Shown here: positions 1 to 10,189 of the stretch, piece by piece
Layout of the letters: every line of letters starts with the position of its first letter
Position numbering within the stretch: position 1 is the stretch's first letter
Assembly (NCBI GenBank): GCA_028023455.1
Contig: JAQFVV010000552.1
Span: 62,001 to 126,000, forward strand
Length of the DNA stretch: 64,000 nt
Source of the DNA: Epiperipatus broadwayi
Taxonomy: Eukaryota; Onychophora; Udeonychophora; Euonychophora; Peripatidae
Direction of reading: 5' to 3'
Translations under genes and position numbers: made by a program
The notes under the pieces: model-generated
Told to the model about the DNA's origin: nothing
Databases searched by the model: none
Seen by the model: the letters and a program-made list of their open reading frames with translations, nothing else

Positions 1-1163
1 ATACTCTTAGAATTATTAATCAATTGATTAACATTTGGAGGAACACAAAATGAAATATTATAACTTTTCTTTAAATATATTACTAATTAATTTAGATTGC
101 ATGTTATTTATAAACGGCATATATATCTATTTTTTATTATCTAAAGTAACATTGCAAACACTCTTCCTATTATTAAATGACTTTACTGTATGCAATATTT
201 GGTTTTTATCATAACCACCCTTTAAAAGTTCATTAGTAAAAACTTCAATATTTAAAATTTTATCACTCTTATATTTATATAATTTATCATTGTGATGCAA
301 AAATGAGTTCAGACTTGCCATATTATGTATCATTGGAACACATAATTTAAAATAAATATATCCTCTTTCTCCAATAGGTGTAAAAATTAATTTATAATAT
401 AAATCAATAGCATCTCTATATATTTGTAAATCCAAAAATTTTATTTTTCCATTTTGTTCATTCTCAATAGTCCATTTTAAATTATTTAAATTATTCAGAT
501 TATATAAAAGAACATCAATAATGTTTTTAGGGCCACAAAAAAAAACATCATCAACATATGAGTATAAATTTTAATATCTTCAAAATTATAAGAATTAAAT
601 ATAATATCTTCATGTTTTGACAATGTAAAAATACAAATTTGTGCTAGTATAGGTAATCCCATTGGCCATCCTTTAACTATTTTATAAAACTTATCATTAT
701 ATGTTGCAATAATATTATCACTTTTAAATTTTAGTGATTCAATAATAATATTTATTAAATGTTTATTTATAGACATATTAATTAATTCAATTTCACTGAA
801 AATTTATACATTCACGATGATCAATTGATCCATATAATTCCCTTACATCCAATGAAGCTAACAGATCATTATTATATTTTTTTTATATTTTTAATTCTAT
901 CAGCAAATTTATAAGAGAAGATGCAATTGTATATTTTCCAAAATGCAACATATCTTGTAATAATTTACCAATATACTTAGCTGTTTTATACATAAATGAT
1001 ACAACAAAATCAACCATCAATCTAAGAGGATTTCCTACTTTTTGAAGTTTAATATTAGCAAATATTTTTGGACATATAGATGTAGATGGATATACATCAT
1101 AATATGCACAACTATTCATAAAATGATTTTTAGCCTTCTTTAAAATATTATTTATAAATTTCA
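1..1163 (-). pseudogene. Penelope-like element, lineage I, broken RT + start of endonuclease
   Basis: This is a decayed PLE polyprotein read right to left and cut by the window edge. Residues from 1164 down to 883 hold an RT N-terminal part (PKIFANIKLQKVGNPLR). Positions 776-495 hold the mid-RT segment ending just before the catalytic box, where a frameshift turns the expected YVDD into a garbled reading. Positions 435-127 hold the linker before the GIY-YIG domain. Bases 1-126 continue the same reading (CIPPNVNQLINNS-type residues), so the endonuclease lies outside the window. The same segments appear intact enough in the neighbouring plus-strand copy to confirm the assignment. Several frameshifts and stops make it non-functional. 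Confidence 0.8.
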
Positions 1164-2345
1164 CACTAAAATTTATAAGTGATAATATTATTGGAACATA
1201 TAATGATTAGTTTTATAAAATGGTTAATGGATGACCAATAGGATTACCTATGATAGCACAAATTTATAATTTTACCTTTTTAAAATATGAAGATATTATA
1301 TTTAATTCTTATAATTTTGAAGATATTAAAATTTATACTAGATATGTTGATGATGTTTTTGTTTGTGGTCGTAAATATATTATTGATGTTCCTTTATATA
1401 ATCTGAATAGTATAAATAAATTAAAATGGACTATTGAGAATGAACAAAATGGAAAAATATTTTTTTTTTGGATTTACAAATATTTAGAGATGCTACTGAT
1501 TTAAATTATACATTATTTTTAAACCTATTGGAGAAAGATGATATATTCATTTTAAATCATGTGTTCCAATGATACATAAAATGCGAAGTCTGAAATCATT
1601 TTTGCACCACAATGATAAATTATGTAAATATAAGAGTGGTAAAATTTTAAATAATGAACTCTTTACTAATGAACTTTTTAAGGTTAGTTATGATAAAAAC
1701 CAAATACTGCATACAGTAAATTCATTTAATAATAAGAAGAGTGTTTGCAATGTTACTTTAGATAATAAAAAAAAATGGATATCTATGCTGTTAATGAATA
1801 ATGTACAATCTAAATTAATTAAGAATATATTGAAAGAAAAGTATATTTCATTTTGTATTCCTCCGAATGTTAATCGATTGATTAATAATTCTAAAAGTAT
1901 AATTCCTAAATTGCAAAGAAGTAATATAATTTATCAGATTTTATGTGGATGTCAGAAATTTTACATCGATGAATCAAGATGTTCTGTGGAAAAAAAGATT
2001 GAAGAAGCATCAATTATTATATAACCGAATTAAAAATAACATAAATAGTCAATTTAATACAGCTTCAGTATTCTTTGAAAATGAAAAAAACTTGTAATTA
2101 TAAGTTTACATTTAATAGTAATGAAATAAAAATATTAATGGAAGAGAGAAATCATAAAAAGAAGAAAATTAAAGAGGCAATATTAATTGATAAATATAAG
2201 AATGATGTTATTAATAGGAAAGTTGTGAATATGGCCATATACAGCTTAAGTAAATATATGTAAGATTAAGTTTGAAAATTTGAAATTCAGTTAAAGCAGA
2301 CGAGGATTACCACATAATCGAGAGTGCTACAAAAGAATTTTAAAC
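1164..2345 (+). pseudogene. Penelope-like element, lineage I, 5'-truncated RT + GIY-YIG
   Basis: A second lineage-I copy starts abruptly in mid-RT and runs away from the minus copy. At 1250-1504 the reading contains the RT catalytic motif RYVDDVFVCG preceded by a GWPMGLP-like box that is partly mutated. Positions 1569-2024 carry the linker and the GIY-YIG core, seen as IIYQILCGC then KFYIDES, where the usual YIG is altered to YID. Positions 2075-2263 encode the basic C-terminal end with the EERNHKKKKIKEA motif containing the family's acidic residue. Frames change near 1505 and 2024. It is decayed but clearly a PLE; the 3' tail runs to about 2345. Confidence 0.82.
2281..2345 (+). ncRNA. possible decayed hammerhead in the PLE lineage-I 3' tail
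   Basis: CAGACGA (2297-2303, one base off the CUGANGA core) is followed by a perfect 5-bp hairpin GATTA-CCACA-TAATC, then GAGA in place of GAAA, then a short AGTGCT stem III and an A at the cleavage position. AAATTC before and GAATTT after could close an outer stem I. Two core positions are mutated, so activity is not expected. PLE terminal repeats are known to carry hammerheads, which makes the location plausible, but a chance match is possible. Confidence 0.28.
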
Positions 2346-2624
2346 TATAATATTGTTTTTACTGTTAAAATTTATATATATATATATGAATTGGTAAAAT
2401 GCCTTTACTTAATAGCCCCACAGATTTGAGCAGCAATTTGTAACTATATGAAAGTATGGTTATAAATACCCCATAAATTTGTGTATTAATTTATTAATTA
2501 ATAAGAGAATGAAAGGCTTATTTGCAAAATATAAGGATAATCGAATTAATTTTGAAAAAAAAGTATTAAAAGTTTTACAAACGATGAGCTTTATTATTAG
2601 TTAATTCTATCTAATTTTTATATA

Positions 2625-2850
2625 TGAAAAAATAATTCCATTGCATAACGCTATACTGAATTACATATACAAAGGTTAAGCAGTGAAGCACCCCGCATGG
2701 TTAAGAAATCCAGTACCGCCCTTTGTGAACTCTAATGTATTTATATATTAGTTCACAGAGGGCGGTACTGGATTTCGTAACCATGTGGGGTGATTTACTG
2801 CTTAATATATATATATTTGGGCATGATCCGTGTATTATTTTGCATTACAT
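2625..2850. repeat. family A short foldback copy
   Basis: A near-perfect inverted repeat (arms about 2676-2732 and 2749-2806) has a 16-base loop. The arms match the ends of the 345-bp family A units at 5239-6343: the TTAAGCA, CACCCC..CATGGTTAAGAAATCC and CCAGTACYGCCC words are shared, as is the flanking GCATAACGCTATAC. It is an internally deleted foldback version of family A, followed by a short TA tract. No coding sequence. Confidence 0.75.
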
Positions 2851-4100
2851 ATATATATATTAAGGTGAAAACGAGACTTTGTAATGCGTATATCTAAAAT
2901 CAAAGGATAACTTTATTGACTTTAAAATGTACTTCAAGAAATTAAAACAAACAACAATTAATAATCTCTGAAAATAAATAATAATAATATTTTGAATTAG
3001 ACATGTGAATAAATATTTTATATAAACAAAAATCTTAATACATCATACAACTATAAATTTATTAATAAAAATTTTCATAATTTATTCAATATCACTAACA
3101 GAATAAAAAAACAAATTAAACTGTAAACTTTAACAACTTCAATTGATTTACAAAGTTTTATTTACAAAGATTGCTCCTAATATATTTAAATATAAGTTAC
3201 ATGTAAAGCTTTATTTAATATTGTGAAAGTAAAAAAAAAAAATATAATAGGTGTAACAAATGGAAGGATCACATAAGTCTCCCCAATATAAAAATGTATT
3301 TAAAGTCGTTGATCTTTTGGTTTATTCCCTGCAAACTAGAATACTAATAATATATATACTGACTATATATTCAGTTACTCAATGATAAATATAGTGTGCA
3401 TATATATCCATGTTTTTTTAAAATAAATTTTATCTCTATTGTAACAAATCAAGTAACTAAATAAAATTGTTTTGGAAAATCTACAGCCCATCATCCAGTA
3501 ATAGCTTATGTCTTACCCATCTTTAAATTTGAAGTGGCACTATATTTAGATTATTACTTTAGGTTACATAAAACCAATTATAATTAGAAATATCATAACT
3601 TCCTATATTTCTTTATGATACGTATATAAAATTTTCATTAAACATTAAATATTTACATTTTTAAAATACACGAAAATGTTCATATTGTAATATATATTTA
3701 TTTATTTTAACACATAGTGTCTAAATATATTTGATTTATTTATTTATAATTTATTTTCATTCATTGTTGCAGTATTTAAGTATTATTGATAATAATGACC
3801 AAGGTTCAATATATATTAATAATTAAAATTACCCCAAAATTATAATTATAATATATATATATATATTGTGTGTGTGTCTTTGTAAATACATGTATGACAC
3901 TGTGTGTAATAATAATAACATAATAATTGAATACACATAAATTATTTATCAGTATTTTCTATAAACATTAGATTATGCATATTATAATAATTTAGTAGAC
4001 ATTCTGTAACATTGTATTGAAATATATATATATATATATATATATTGAAACAGACAGATTGAAGAATATATATATATCTATACAGTGAGATATCCAAATA
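2851..4100. other. AT-rich spacer, nothing recognised
   Basis: Unique-looking AT-rich sequence with short TA and GT runs near 3850-3905 and 4021-4046. No ORF, RNA gene or element ends that I can support. Confidence 0.5.
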
Positions 4101-4154
4101 TATCCAAATATATTCATATATATATATATATATATATATGAATATATTTGGATA
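4101..4154. repeat. TA-cored palindrome
   Basis: TATCCAAATATATTCATA (4101-4118) is followed by a TA run and then its exact reverse complement (4137-4154). It could extrude as a cruciform. One of several similar TA-centred palindromes in the window. Confidence 0.75.
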
Positions 4155-4283
4155 CATGTATATTGTGTATAGAAATGTAATGTATTTATGATGAATCTGA
4201 AGTCAGTCATTCAATCTACCTACATATTTTCAATACATCTTATACAACAAACACACATAGATACATATGTAGAAAAAAGAAAA

Positions 4284-4676
4284 ATAATCTCCAATATACA
4301 TATTTTGTGCTAAACCAGCACTCGTCACTTGGTCCAAATCAACATCGCCTACACATATAAACAATCACTGCTCAGTTTATATTAAAACAGCAAATCTTAA
4401 AAACATTATGGACATGCTACAATCTTCTCCATTCTACAACTCTTCTGCCATCCATTTCATTAAAAGTCGTATGGCTTTGAATATTGCCTCATCAGATTTT
4501 TCAATGAAATGGATGACTGAATAATTGGAAAGTAGAGAAGGTTGATGCTTGTCTATTACCGTTTGACAATTTACTATTTTAATGTAAACTGAACACAAAT
4601 TGTATATATGTGTAGAAGATGGTAATCTGGACCAAGTGATGAGTTCTGGTGCAGCACAAAATATGTATATTGGAGA
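4284..4676. mobile_element. 393-bp foldback element with hammerhead-like centre
   Basis: The two arms (about 4284-4462 and 4501-4676) are imperfect inverted copies of each other over some 175 bp, sharing ACATATTTTGTGC.., GTCACTTGGTCC.., TGTAAACTGA-type words and the inner CCATCCATTTCATT / AATGAAATGGATG. The 38-base centre holds a hammerhead-like core. The outer ACATATTTTG word also begins the PLE terminal repeats at 21006 and 55185. I infer a non-autonomous element derived from a PLE-type terminal repeat, in which the arms form a very long stem I. Confidence 0.6.
4462..4500 (-). ncRNA. degenerate hammerhead ribozyme motif
   Basis: On the minus strand CTGATGA (plus 4489-4495) is followed by stem II GGC / GCC with a 10-base loop, then ATACGAC where an active hammerhead would read GAAACGUC or similar. 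The 10-bp flanking pair CCATTTCATT / AATGAAATGG serves as stem I and continues into the long arms. The CUGAUGA box and stem II are intact; the GAAA box is mutated, so this copy is probably inactive. Confidence 0.5.
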
Positions 4677-5020
4677 CCATTTATCTTTATTACATGTAAG
4701 TGGTCATGTGTGTAGGTTGTACAAGATGGATTGGAAAGATGTAGGGAACTTGATAGTTTGAGTTCACACTGCTTATATTTGCTTTAAGTTTAGTATACAC
4801 ATTAATTATATGTGTATTTAAATAATACATATTCAACCTGTATTATGCCCATTCCACTTCTATATAATTAAAATAAACATATTAAATTTCTATATGTGAA
4901 GAATCTTATTGACTTAAGGTCAATATGGGTATAACAATAATTTTCATATCAAGAAGGCATTTGAGCTTTTCATTCTTGTATTTTCTATGAAATGTGTGGT
5001 GAAGAATTAAATGTTATATA
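4677..5020. other. spacer, nothing recognised
   Basis: AT-rich sequence between two foldback elements; no supported feature. Confidence 0.45.
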
Positions 5021-5215
5021 TATGATAACAGATGGCGTTCTACCAAAAACAGAAAATAGCTTGAAATCATGATCTGAAAGTGGAATTAAAGTTAGAGATA
5101 GTGAATACTCGCTCTGACATTTATGTAAACAGAAAACTACACTTGACGGTATTTTTGGTAGAACGCCATCTGTTATCATAAATACAAGCGTTAGCAAGTT
5201 TTTTAACTTGTGTTT
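5021..5215. repeat. family B mini-foldback
   Basis: GATAACAGATGGCGTTCTACC near 5029 recurs as its reverse complement near 5158-5180, around an inner segment matching family B in inverted orientation (AGCTTGAAATCATGATCTGAAAG, positions about 5060-5082, then the AGTTAGAGATAGTGAATACT word). It keeps the 3' half of the family B hammerhead (GAAA, palindromic stem III, stem I strand) but has lost CUGANGA. It ends in AAGCGTTAGCAAGTTTTTTAACTTG, as family B units do. Confidence 0.7.
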
Positions 5216-5238
5216 TTTTTGTTTTTCATATATATATA

Positions 5239-6343
5239 TTAAACAATTAAATCACCCCTCATGGTTAAAAAATCCAGTACAGCCCTCTGTGAACTAATAT
5301 ATAAATACATTAGAGTTCGTATTTCAAAATAGCCAGGTCAAAATGATACCACTTTGACGTGTCTGCTATATGATGTTATATATTTAAATACCAACCAACT
5401 CAAACAAAGAACTTGAAATTTTAGCAAGCAACGATCTAAATTTTTGCTACAAACATACATGTTTTACTATTATTATATAAAGACAAACTAAACTTTAGTA
5501 ATTTTAACCTTTAAACCACTTAACAAAAATGTATAAGAAATAATCCTTGTGCATAACGCTATACCGAAATAAATATACAAATATTAAGCAATTAAATCAC
5601 CCCATATGGTTAAGAAATCCAGTACTGCACTCTGTGAACTATTATATAAATACATTAGAGTTCGTATTTCAAAATAAGTAGGTCAAAATGATACCACTTT
5701 GACCTGTCTGCTATATGATGTGTTATATATTGAAATACGAACAACTCAAACAAAGAACTTGAAATTTTAGCAAGCAACGATCATAATTTTTGCTACAAAC
5801 AAATATATTTTACTATTATTATATAAAGACAAACTAAACTTTAGCAATTTTAATCTTTAAACCACCTAACACAAACGTATAGAAAATAATACTAGTGCAT
5901 AACGCTGTACTGAAATAAATATACAAATATTAAGCAATTAAATCACCCAACATGGCTAAGTATTCCAGTACTGCCCTTTGTGAACTCATTTATAGATTTG
6001 TGTTATGTGGTTTAAAGATTAAAATCACTAAAGTTTAGTTTGTCTTTATATAATAAGAGTAAAACATGTTTGTGTGTATCAAAAATTAAGATCGTTGCTT
6101 GCTAAAATTTTAAGTTCTTTGTTTGAGTTGATTCGTATTTCAATATATAACATCATATAGCAGACAGATCAAAGTGGTATCATTTTGACCTGGCTATTTT
6201 GAAATACGAACTCTAATGTATTTATATATTAGTTCACAGAGAGCAGTATTGGATTTCTTAACCATGTGGGATGATTTAATTGCTTAATATTTGTATATTT
6301 ATTTCAGTATAGCGTTATGCACTGGAATTATTTTATATATAAC
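5239..6343. repeat. family A array: two direct units + one inverted unit (345 bp)
   Basis: Unit 1 starts at 5239, unit 2 at 5584 and a partial unit 3 at 5930, each beginning TTAA(G/A)CAATTAAATCACCC. From about 5986 the array switches to a full-length copy in the opposite orientation ending near 6343. Units share an internal hairpin (GGTCAAA..TTTGACC) and the end word GCATAACGCTRTAC. No ORF. Unlike family B, I could not find a hammerhead core on either strand. It could be an old passenger repeat of a PLE or another retroelement. Confidence 0.85.
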
Positions 6344-6390
6344 AAATAAATTGTCTGGTAATTAAAAACTATTATAATAACAATCATAAC

Positions 6391-6477
6391 AAACCATAAT
6401 ATAAGAATAATTAAGGAGGCAATTTTTATAAATACAAATAAAATTAATATAGTTAATAGTGAAGCTGCTATTAGTTA
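6391..6477 (+). pseudogene. PLE endonuclease C-terminal fragment (lineage I)
   Basis: A short in-frame stretch reads NHNIRIIKEAIFINTNKINI then VNSEAAIS and a stop. It matches the C-terminal tail of the lineage-I GIY-YIG region at 2140-2263 and the similar fragment at 37672-37839. It is a 3'-end relic only. Confidence 0.6.
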
Positions 6478-7769
6478 ATTACTGTAAATATTTATTATTT
6501 TTTATTGTTATATGTGTATATATAACTTATTATTGCACATTTCCTGTTAAATTTGTTACAAAGCATTATGACAGTTTTTAGAACCTAAAAACTTTTAATA
6601 TAAAATCCCCTCTGTTTATTATTAAAACTTCAAATTAACATTTCCTTTCAACTTACTATGTTTCAGTTCTGTAGTTTTATTTTTTTAATTGAGATTTTAA
6701 CCTCATATCAATCATAATTTGAATTTCATAATTTTTAACACTTCAATTACATTATAAATATTTTTCAAATTTTATATTTATAAAGTATGTGCAGTTTTAC
6801 AGTTGTATCAAAATTCTACATATATTATTATGCCTTAAAAAATAAATCAAATCACAAACAATAATTTAATCCAAATATATAAATTAAATTTATATTTACA
6901 TAATATATATATGAAAAATAGTTTTTTAAAAAAATATTTTCTTTTTTAATATTTGATTTAAATTCATCCTAAAATTTAAACATTTTCAAAGTGAAAGATT
7001 ATAATATTAAAACATTAAAAAATTCAAATTATTTTTTCTAAAATTAGAAAACTATAATAAACAATATTTTATTTTATTTTTATAATATTAAAAATTGAAA
7101 TTTTAAATTTCTACTTATATAATATTATTATTATTAGTCTGTCTTCTTGTTATGCAGGAAAAAATTGAATAATTTTATGGTTTATATTTAATCCTTTACT
7201 TTTAATGAATTCCTCATTATTTTATTAAATCTGGAAAGTATTTTCTATTCAGTTTATTATATTAAAAGCACTTCCATTGTTTCTATTATAAGATGGACTT
7301 TCTACATGGTATTAAAATCTATCTTCTTTATCTTTCATTATATTCTTAAGTAAAATTCAGCATTTTAATATCATAATTTTAACAACATTTATGTACACAT
7401 GTACATTTTATGGATGTTTAGATGGAAATATGTAAGTGAGATATTAATTTATAATAATTTAATTACATATTTATATAATTAGAAAACTCTTTCACTATGA
7501 TAATAGCCAATTGACATGAACTGCACAGGGTAAAAGGGAATATAAAACTAATCAATTGCATGCAATAACATGATTATTTTTCTATCAATGTTATCCTGAA
7601 AAAGTCAACCATGATTGGCTAATATCCTTGTTAAAGAGCTTTCTAATTAAATAATTATTATTGGATAACTCTACACAAATATTTCTATATATAAAAAAAA
7701 TAATAGAATATTAAAAATGATAACAATAATGTTTGTAAAAAAAGAATCAACAGTGTAAAAAATGAATTA
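6478..7769. other. AT-rich spacer, nothing recognised
   Basis: About 1.3 kb of very AT-rich sequence with no ORF of note, no repeat ends and no RNA-like structure that I could support. A TA run at about 7770-7788 leads into the family B array. Confidence 0.5.
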
Positions 7770-7934
7770 TATATATATATATATATATGATAAACAAAAA
7801 TGCAAGTTAAAAAACTTGCTAACGCTTGTATTTATGTCCACAGATGGCGTCCTACCAAAAACACCTATCAAGCGTATTTTCGTTTACATAAACGTCAGAG
7901 TAGTTAGTATTCACTATCTCTAACTATAATTCCA

Positions 7935-7978
7935 CTTTCAGATCATGATTTCAAGCTATTTGCTATCGTCAGTGAAAG
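7935..7978 (-). ncRNA. type-I hammerhead ribozyme, family B unit 1
   Basis: Read on the minus strand: stem I CUUUCA pairs perfectly with UGAAAG. Between them lie CUGACGA, stem II AGC / GCU with loop AAAUA (flanked by a U-U mismatch), GAA, the palindrome AUCAUGAU as stem III, and C at the cleavage position. All the invariant core residues (CUGANGA, GAAA, UH) are present. The palindromic stem III is too short for a stable monomer hairpin but would pair between two copies, as known for PLE and retrozyme hammerheads. The weak stem II is the main caveat. Confidence 0.72.
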
Positions 7979-8341
7979 ACAGGAATAAAGAAACTAGATC
8001 TAAATACAAACTCTGAGCGTTTATGAAACAATTTCTATTCAGCTTGCAAGCGTGAATTTTTTAGACACGTAATGTCTTCAAACTCAGCATAGCAAACCAG
8101 ATAGCTATATGGGTCTGATCTCAGTTCAGCATCACCACATAGTAGAAGCCTCTGCAATCTATATCATTGCAAGAAAGACCTCAAAGGTACATTTATGATA
8201 AACAAAAATGCAAGTTAAAAAACTTGCTAACGCTTGTATTTATGTCCACAGATGGCGTCCTACCAAAACACCTATCAAGCGTATTTTCGTTTACATAAAC
8301 GTCAGAGTAGTTAGTATTCACTATCTCTAACTATAATTCCA

Positions 8342-8385
8342 CTTTCAGATCATGATTTCAAGCTATTTGCTATCGTCAGTGAAAG
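8342..8385 (-). ncRNA. type-I hammerhead ribozyme, family B unit 2
   Basis: Same sequence and structure as in unit 1: CUUUCA/UGAAAG stem I, CUGACGA, GAAA, palindromic stem III AUCAUGAU and cleavage-site C. Distance to the unit-1 motif is 407 bases, so self-cleavage of a tandem transcript would release about 407-nt monomers. Confidence 0.72.
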
Positions 8386-8746
8386 ACAGGAATAAAGAAA
8401 CTAGATCTAAATACAAACTCTGAGCGTTTATGAAACAATTTCTATTCAGCTTGCAAGCGTGAATTTTTAGACACGTAATGTCTTCAAACTCAGCATAGCA
8501 AACCAGATAGCTATATGGGTCTGATCTCAGTTCAGCATCACCACATAGTAGAAGCCTCTGCAATCTATATCATTGCAGAAAGACCTCAAAGGTACATTTA
8601 TGATAAACAAAATGCAAGTTAAAAAACTTGCTAACGCTTGTATTTATGTCCACAGATGGCGTCCTACCAAAAACACCTATCAAGCGTATTTTCGTTTACA
8701 TAAATGTCAGAGTAGTTAGTATTCACTATCTCTAACTATAATTCCA

Positions 8747-8790
8747 CTTTCAGATCATGATTTCAAGCTATTTGCTATCGTCAGTGAAAG
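8747..8790 (-). ncRNA. type-I hammerhead ribozyme, family B unit 3
   Basis: Identical core to units 1 and 2, 405 bases from the unit-2 motif. Confidence 0.72.
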
Positions 8791-9151
8791 ACAGAATAAA
8801 GAAACTAGATCTAAATACAAACTCTGAGCGTTTATGAAACAATTTCTATTCAGCTTGCAAGCGTGAATTTTTTAGACACGTAATGTCTTCAAACTCAGCA
8901 TAGCAAACCAGATAGCTATATGGGTCTGATCTCAGTTCAGCATCACCACATAATAGAAGCCTCTGCAATCTATATCATTGCAAGAAGACCTCAAAGGTAC
9001 ATTTATGATAAACAAAAATGCAAGTTAAAAAACTTGCTAACGCTTGTATTTATGTCCACAGATGGCGTCCTACCAAAAACACCTATCAAGCATATTTTCG
9101 TTTACATAAACGTCAGAGTGTTAGTATTCACTATCTCTAACTATAATTCCA

Positions 9152-9190
9152 CTCTCAGATCATGATTTCAGCTATTGTTCGCAGTGAAAG
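9152..9190 (-). ncRNA. degenerate hammerhead, family B unit 4
   Basis: The motif is recognisable (UGAGAG-type stem I strand, AUCAUGAU, GAAA), but small deletions damage stem II and the CUGACGA box. Either decay or sequence error; see the finding on the damaged half of the array. Confidence 0.5.
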
Positions 9191-9367
9191 ACAGAATAAA
9201 GAAACTAGATCTAAATACAAACCTGAGCGTTAGAAACAATTTCTATTCAGCTTAAGGTGAATTTTGACACGTAATGTCTTCAAACCCATACGGTCTAAAA
9301 ATTCACGCTTGCAAGCTGAATAGAAAGTTTCATAAACGCTCAGAGTGATTTGATGTTCTTTATTTGT

Positions 9368-9405
9368 CTTTCCTGACATAGCAAGCTTGAAATATGATCT
9401 GAAAG
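9368..9405 (+). ncRNA. degenerate hammerhead, first inverted family B unit
   Basis: CTTTC, CTGACA, an AGC-AA-GCTT stem, GAAA, then ATATGATC and TGAAAG follow in order on the plus strand. One core base is missing from CUGANGA and stem III is no longer palindromic. Confidence 0.5.
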
Positions 9406-9733
9406 TGGAATATAGTTAGAGATAGTGAATACTAACTCTCTGACGTTTATGTAAACGAAAATCCTGATAGGTGTTTTGGTAGGACATCTGTGGACATAAC
9501 AAGCGTAGCAAGTTTTTACTTGATTTTTGTTTATCATAAATGTACCTTTAGGCTTTCTTGCAATGATATGATTGCAGATTCTATGTGGGAGCTGAATGAG
9601 ATCAGACCCATAAGCTATTGGTTTGCTATGCTGAGTTTGAAGACATTGTGTCTAAAAATTCCGCTTGCAAGCTGAATAGAAATTGTTTCATAAACCTCAG
9701 AGTTTGTATTTAGATCTGTTTCTTTATTCCTGT

Positions 9734-9777
9734 CTTTCACTGACGATAGCAAATAGCTTGAAATCATGATCTGAAAG
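9734..9777 (+). ncRNA. type-I hammerhead ribozyme, second inverted family B unit
   Basis: Full motif on the plus strand: CTTTCA, CTGACGA, AGC-AAATA-GCT, GAAA, the ATCATGAT palindrome, C, TGAAAG. It is the best preserved copy in the inverted half and shows that both strands of the array encode ribozymes. Confidence 0.7.
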
Positions 9778-10089
9778 GGAATATAGTTAGAGATAGTGAA
9801 TACTACTACTCTGAGTTTATGTAAACGAAAACGTGAAGGGTTTTTGGAGCATCTGTGGACATAACAGGTTGCAGTTTTTAACTTTTTTGTTTATCATAAA
9901 TACCTTTGAGGCTTTCTTCAATGATATAGATTGCGGGCTCCTTGTGGTGATGCTGAACGAGATCGACCCATATAGCTATCTGGTTTGCTATGCTGAGTTT
10001 GAGCTGTGTCTAAAAATTCACGCTTGCAAGCTGAAGATTGTTTCATAAACGCTCAGAGTTTGTATTTAGATCTGTTTCTTTATTCCTGT

Positions 10090-10128
10090 CTTTCACTGAC
10101 GATACAAAAGCTTGAAATCTGACTGAAA
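10090..10128 (+). ncRNA. degenerate hammerhead, third inverted family B unit
   Basis: CTTTCA, CTGACGA and GAAA are retained, but stem II and stem III have small deletions. Confidence 0.45.
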
Positions 10129-10187
10129 TTATGTTAGAGAAGGAAACTACTCTGCGTTTATGTAAACAGCTGAGGTGTTTTTGGATG

Positions 10188-10189
<2 letters not shown>

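Larger units (their letters stand above)
7789..10189. mobile_element. family B retrozyme-like array (about 405-bp units with hammerheads)
   Basis: Direct units begin at 7789, 8197, 8602 and 9007, each starting GATAAACAAAA(A)TGCAAGTT, so the period is 405-408 bp. The first three are nearly identical. The fourth is interrupted near 9290, after which the array continues in the opposite orientation (about 9294-9539, 9540-9897, 9898-10185). Each unit carries a type-I hammerhead motif. The units are non-coding; the ORFs crossing them are not conserved between copies. This matches the description of animal retrozymes: short tandem, hammerhead-bearing, non-autonomous units believed to be moved by PLE enzymes. 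TA tracts lie on both sides. Confidence 0.8.

Noticed and set aside
5239-6343. Hammerhead in family A
   Set aside because: TGATGTTATATATTGAAA resembles boxes at the right distance, but C3/U4, stem III and the cleavage base are missing in all units.
8363-9675. Short ORFs inside the family B array
   Set aside because: They are not kept between near-identical units and overlap the ribozyme-bearing repeat.
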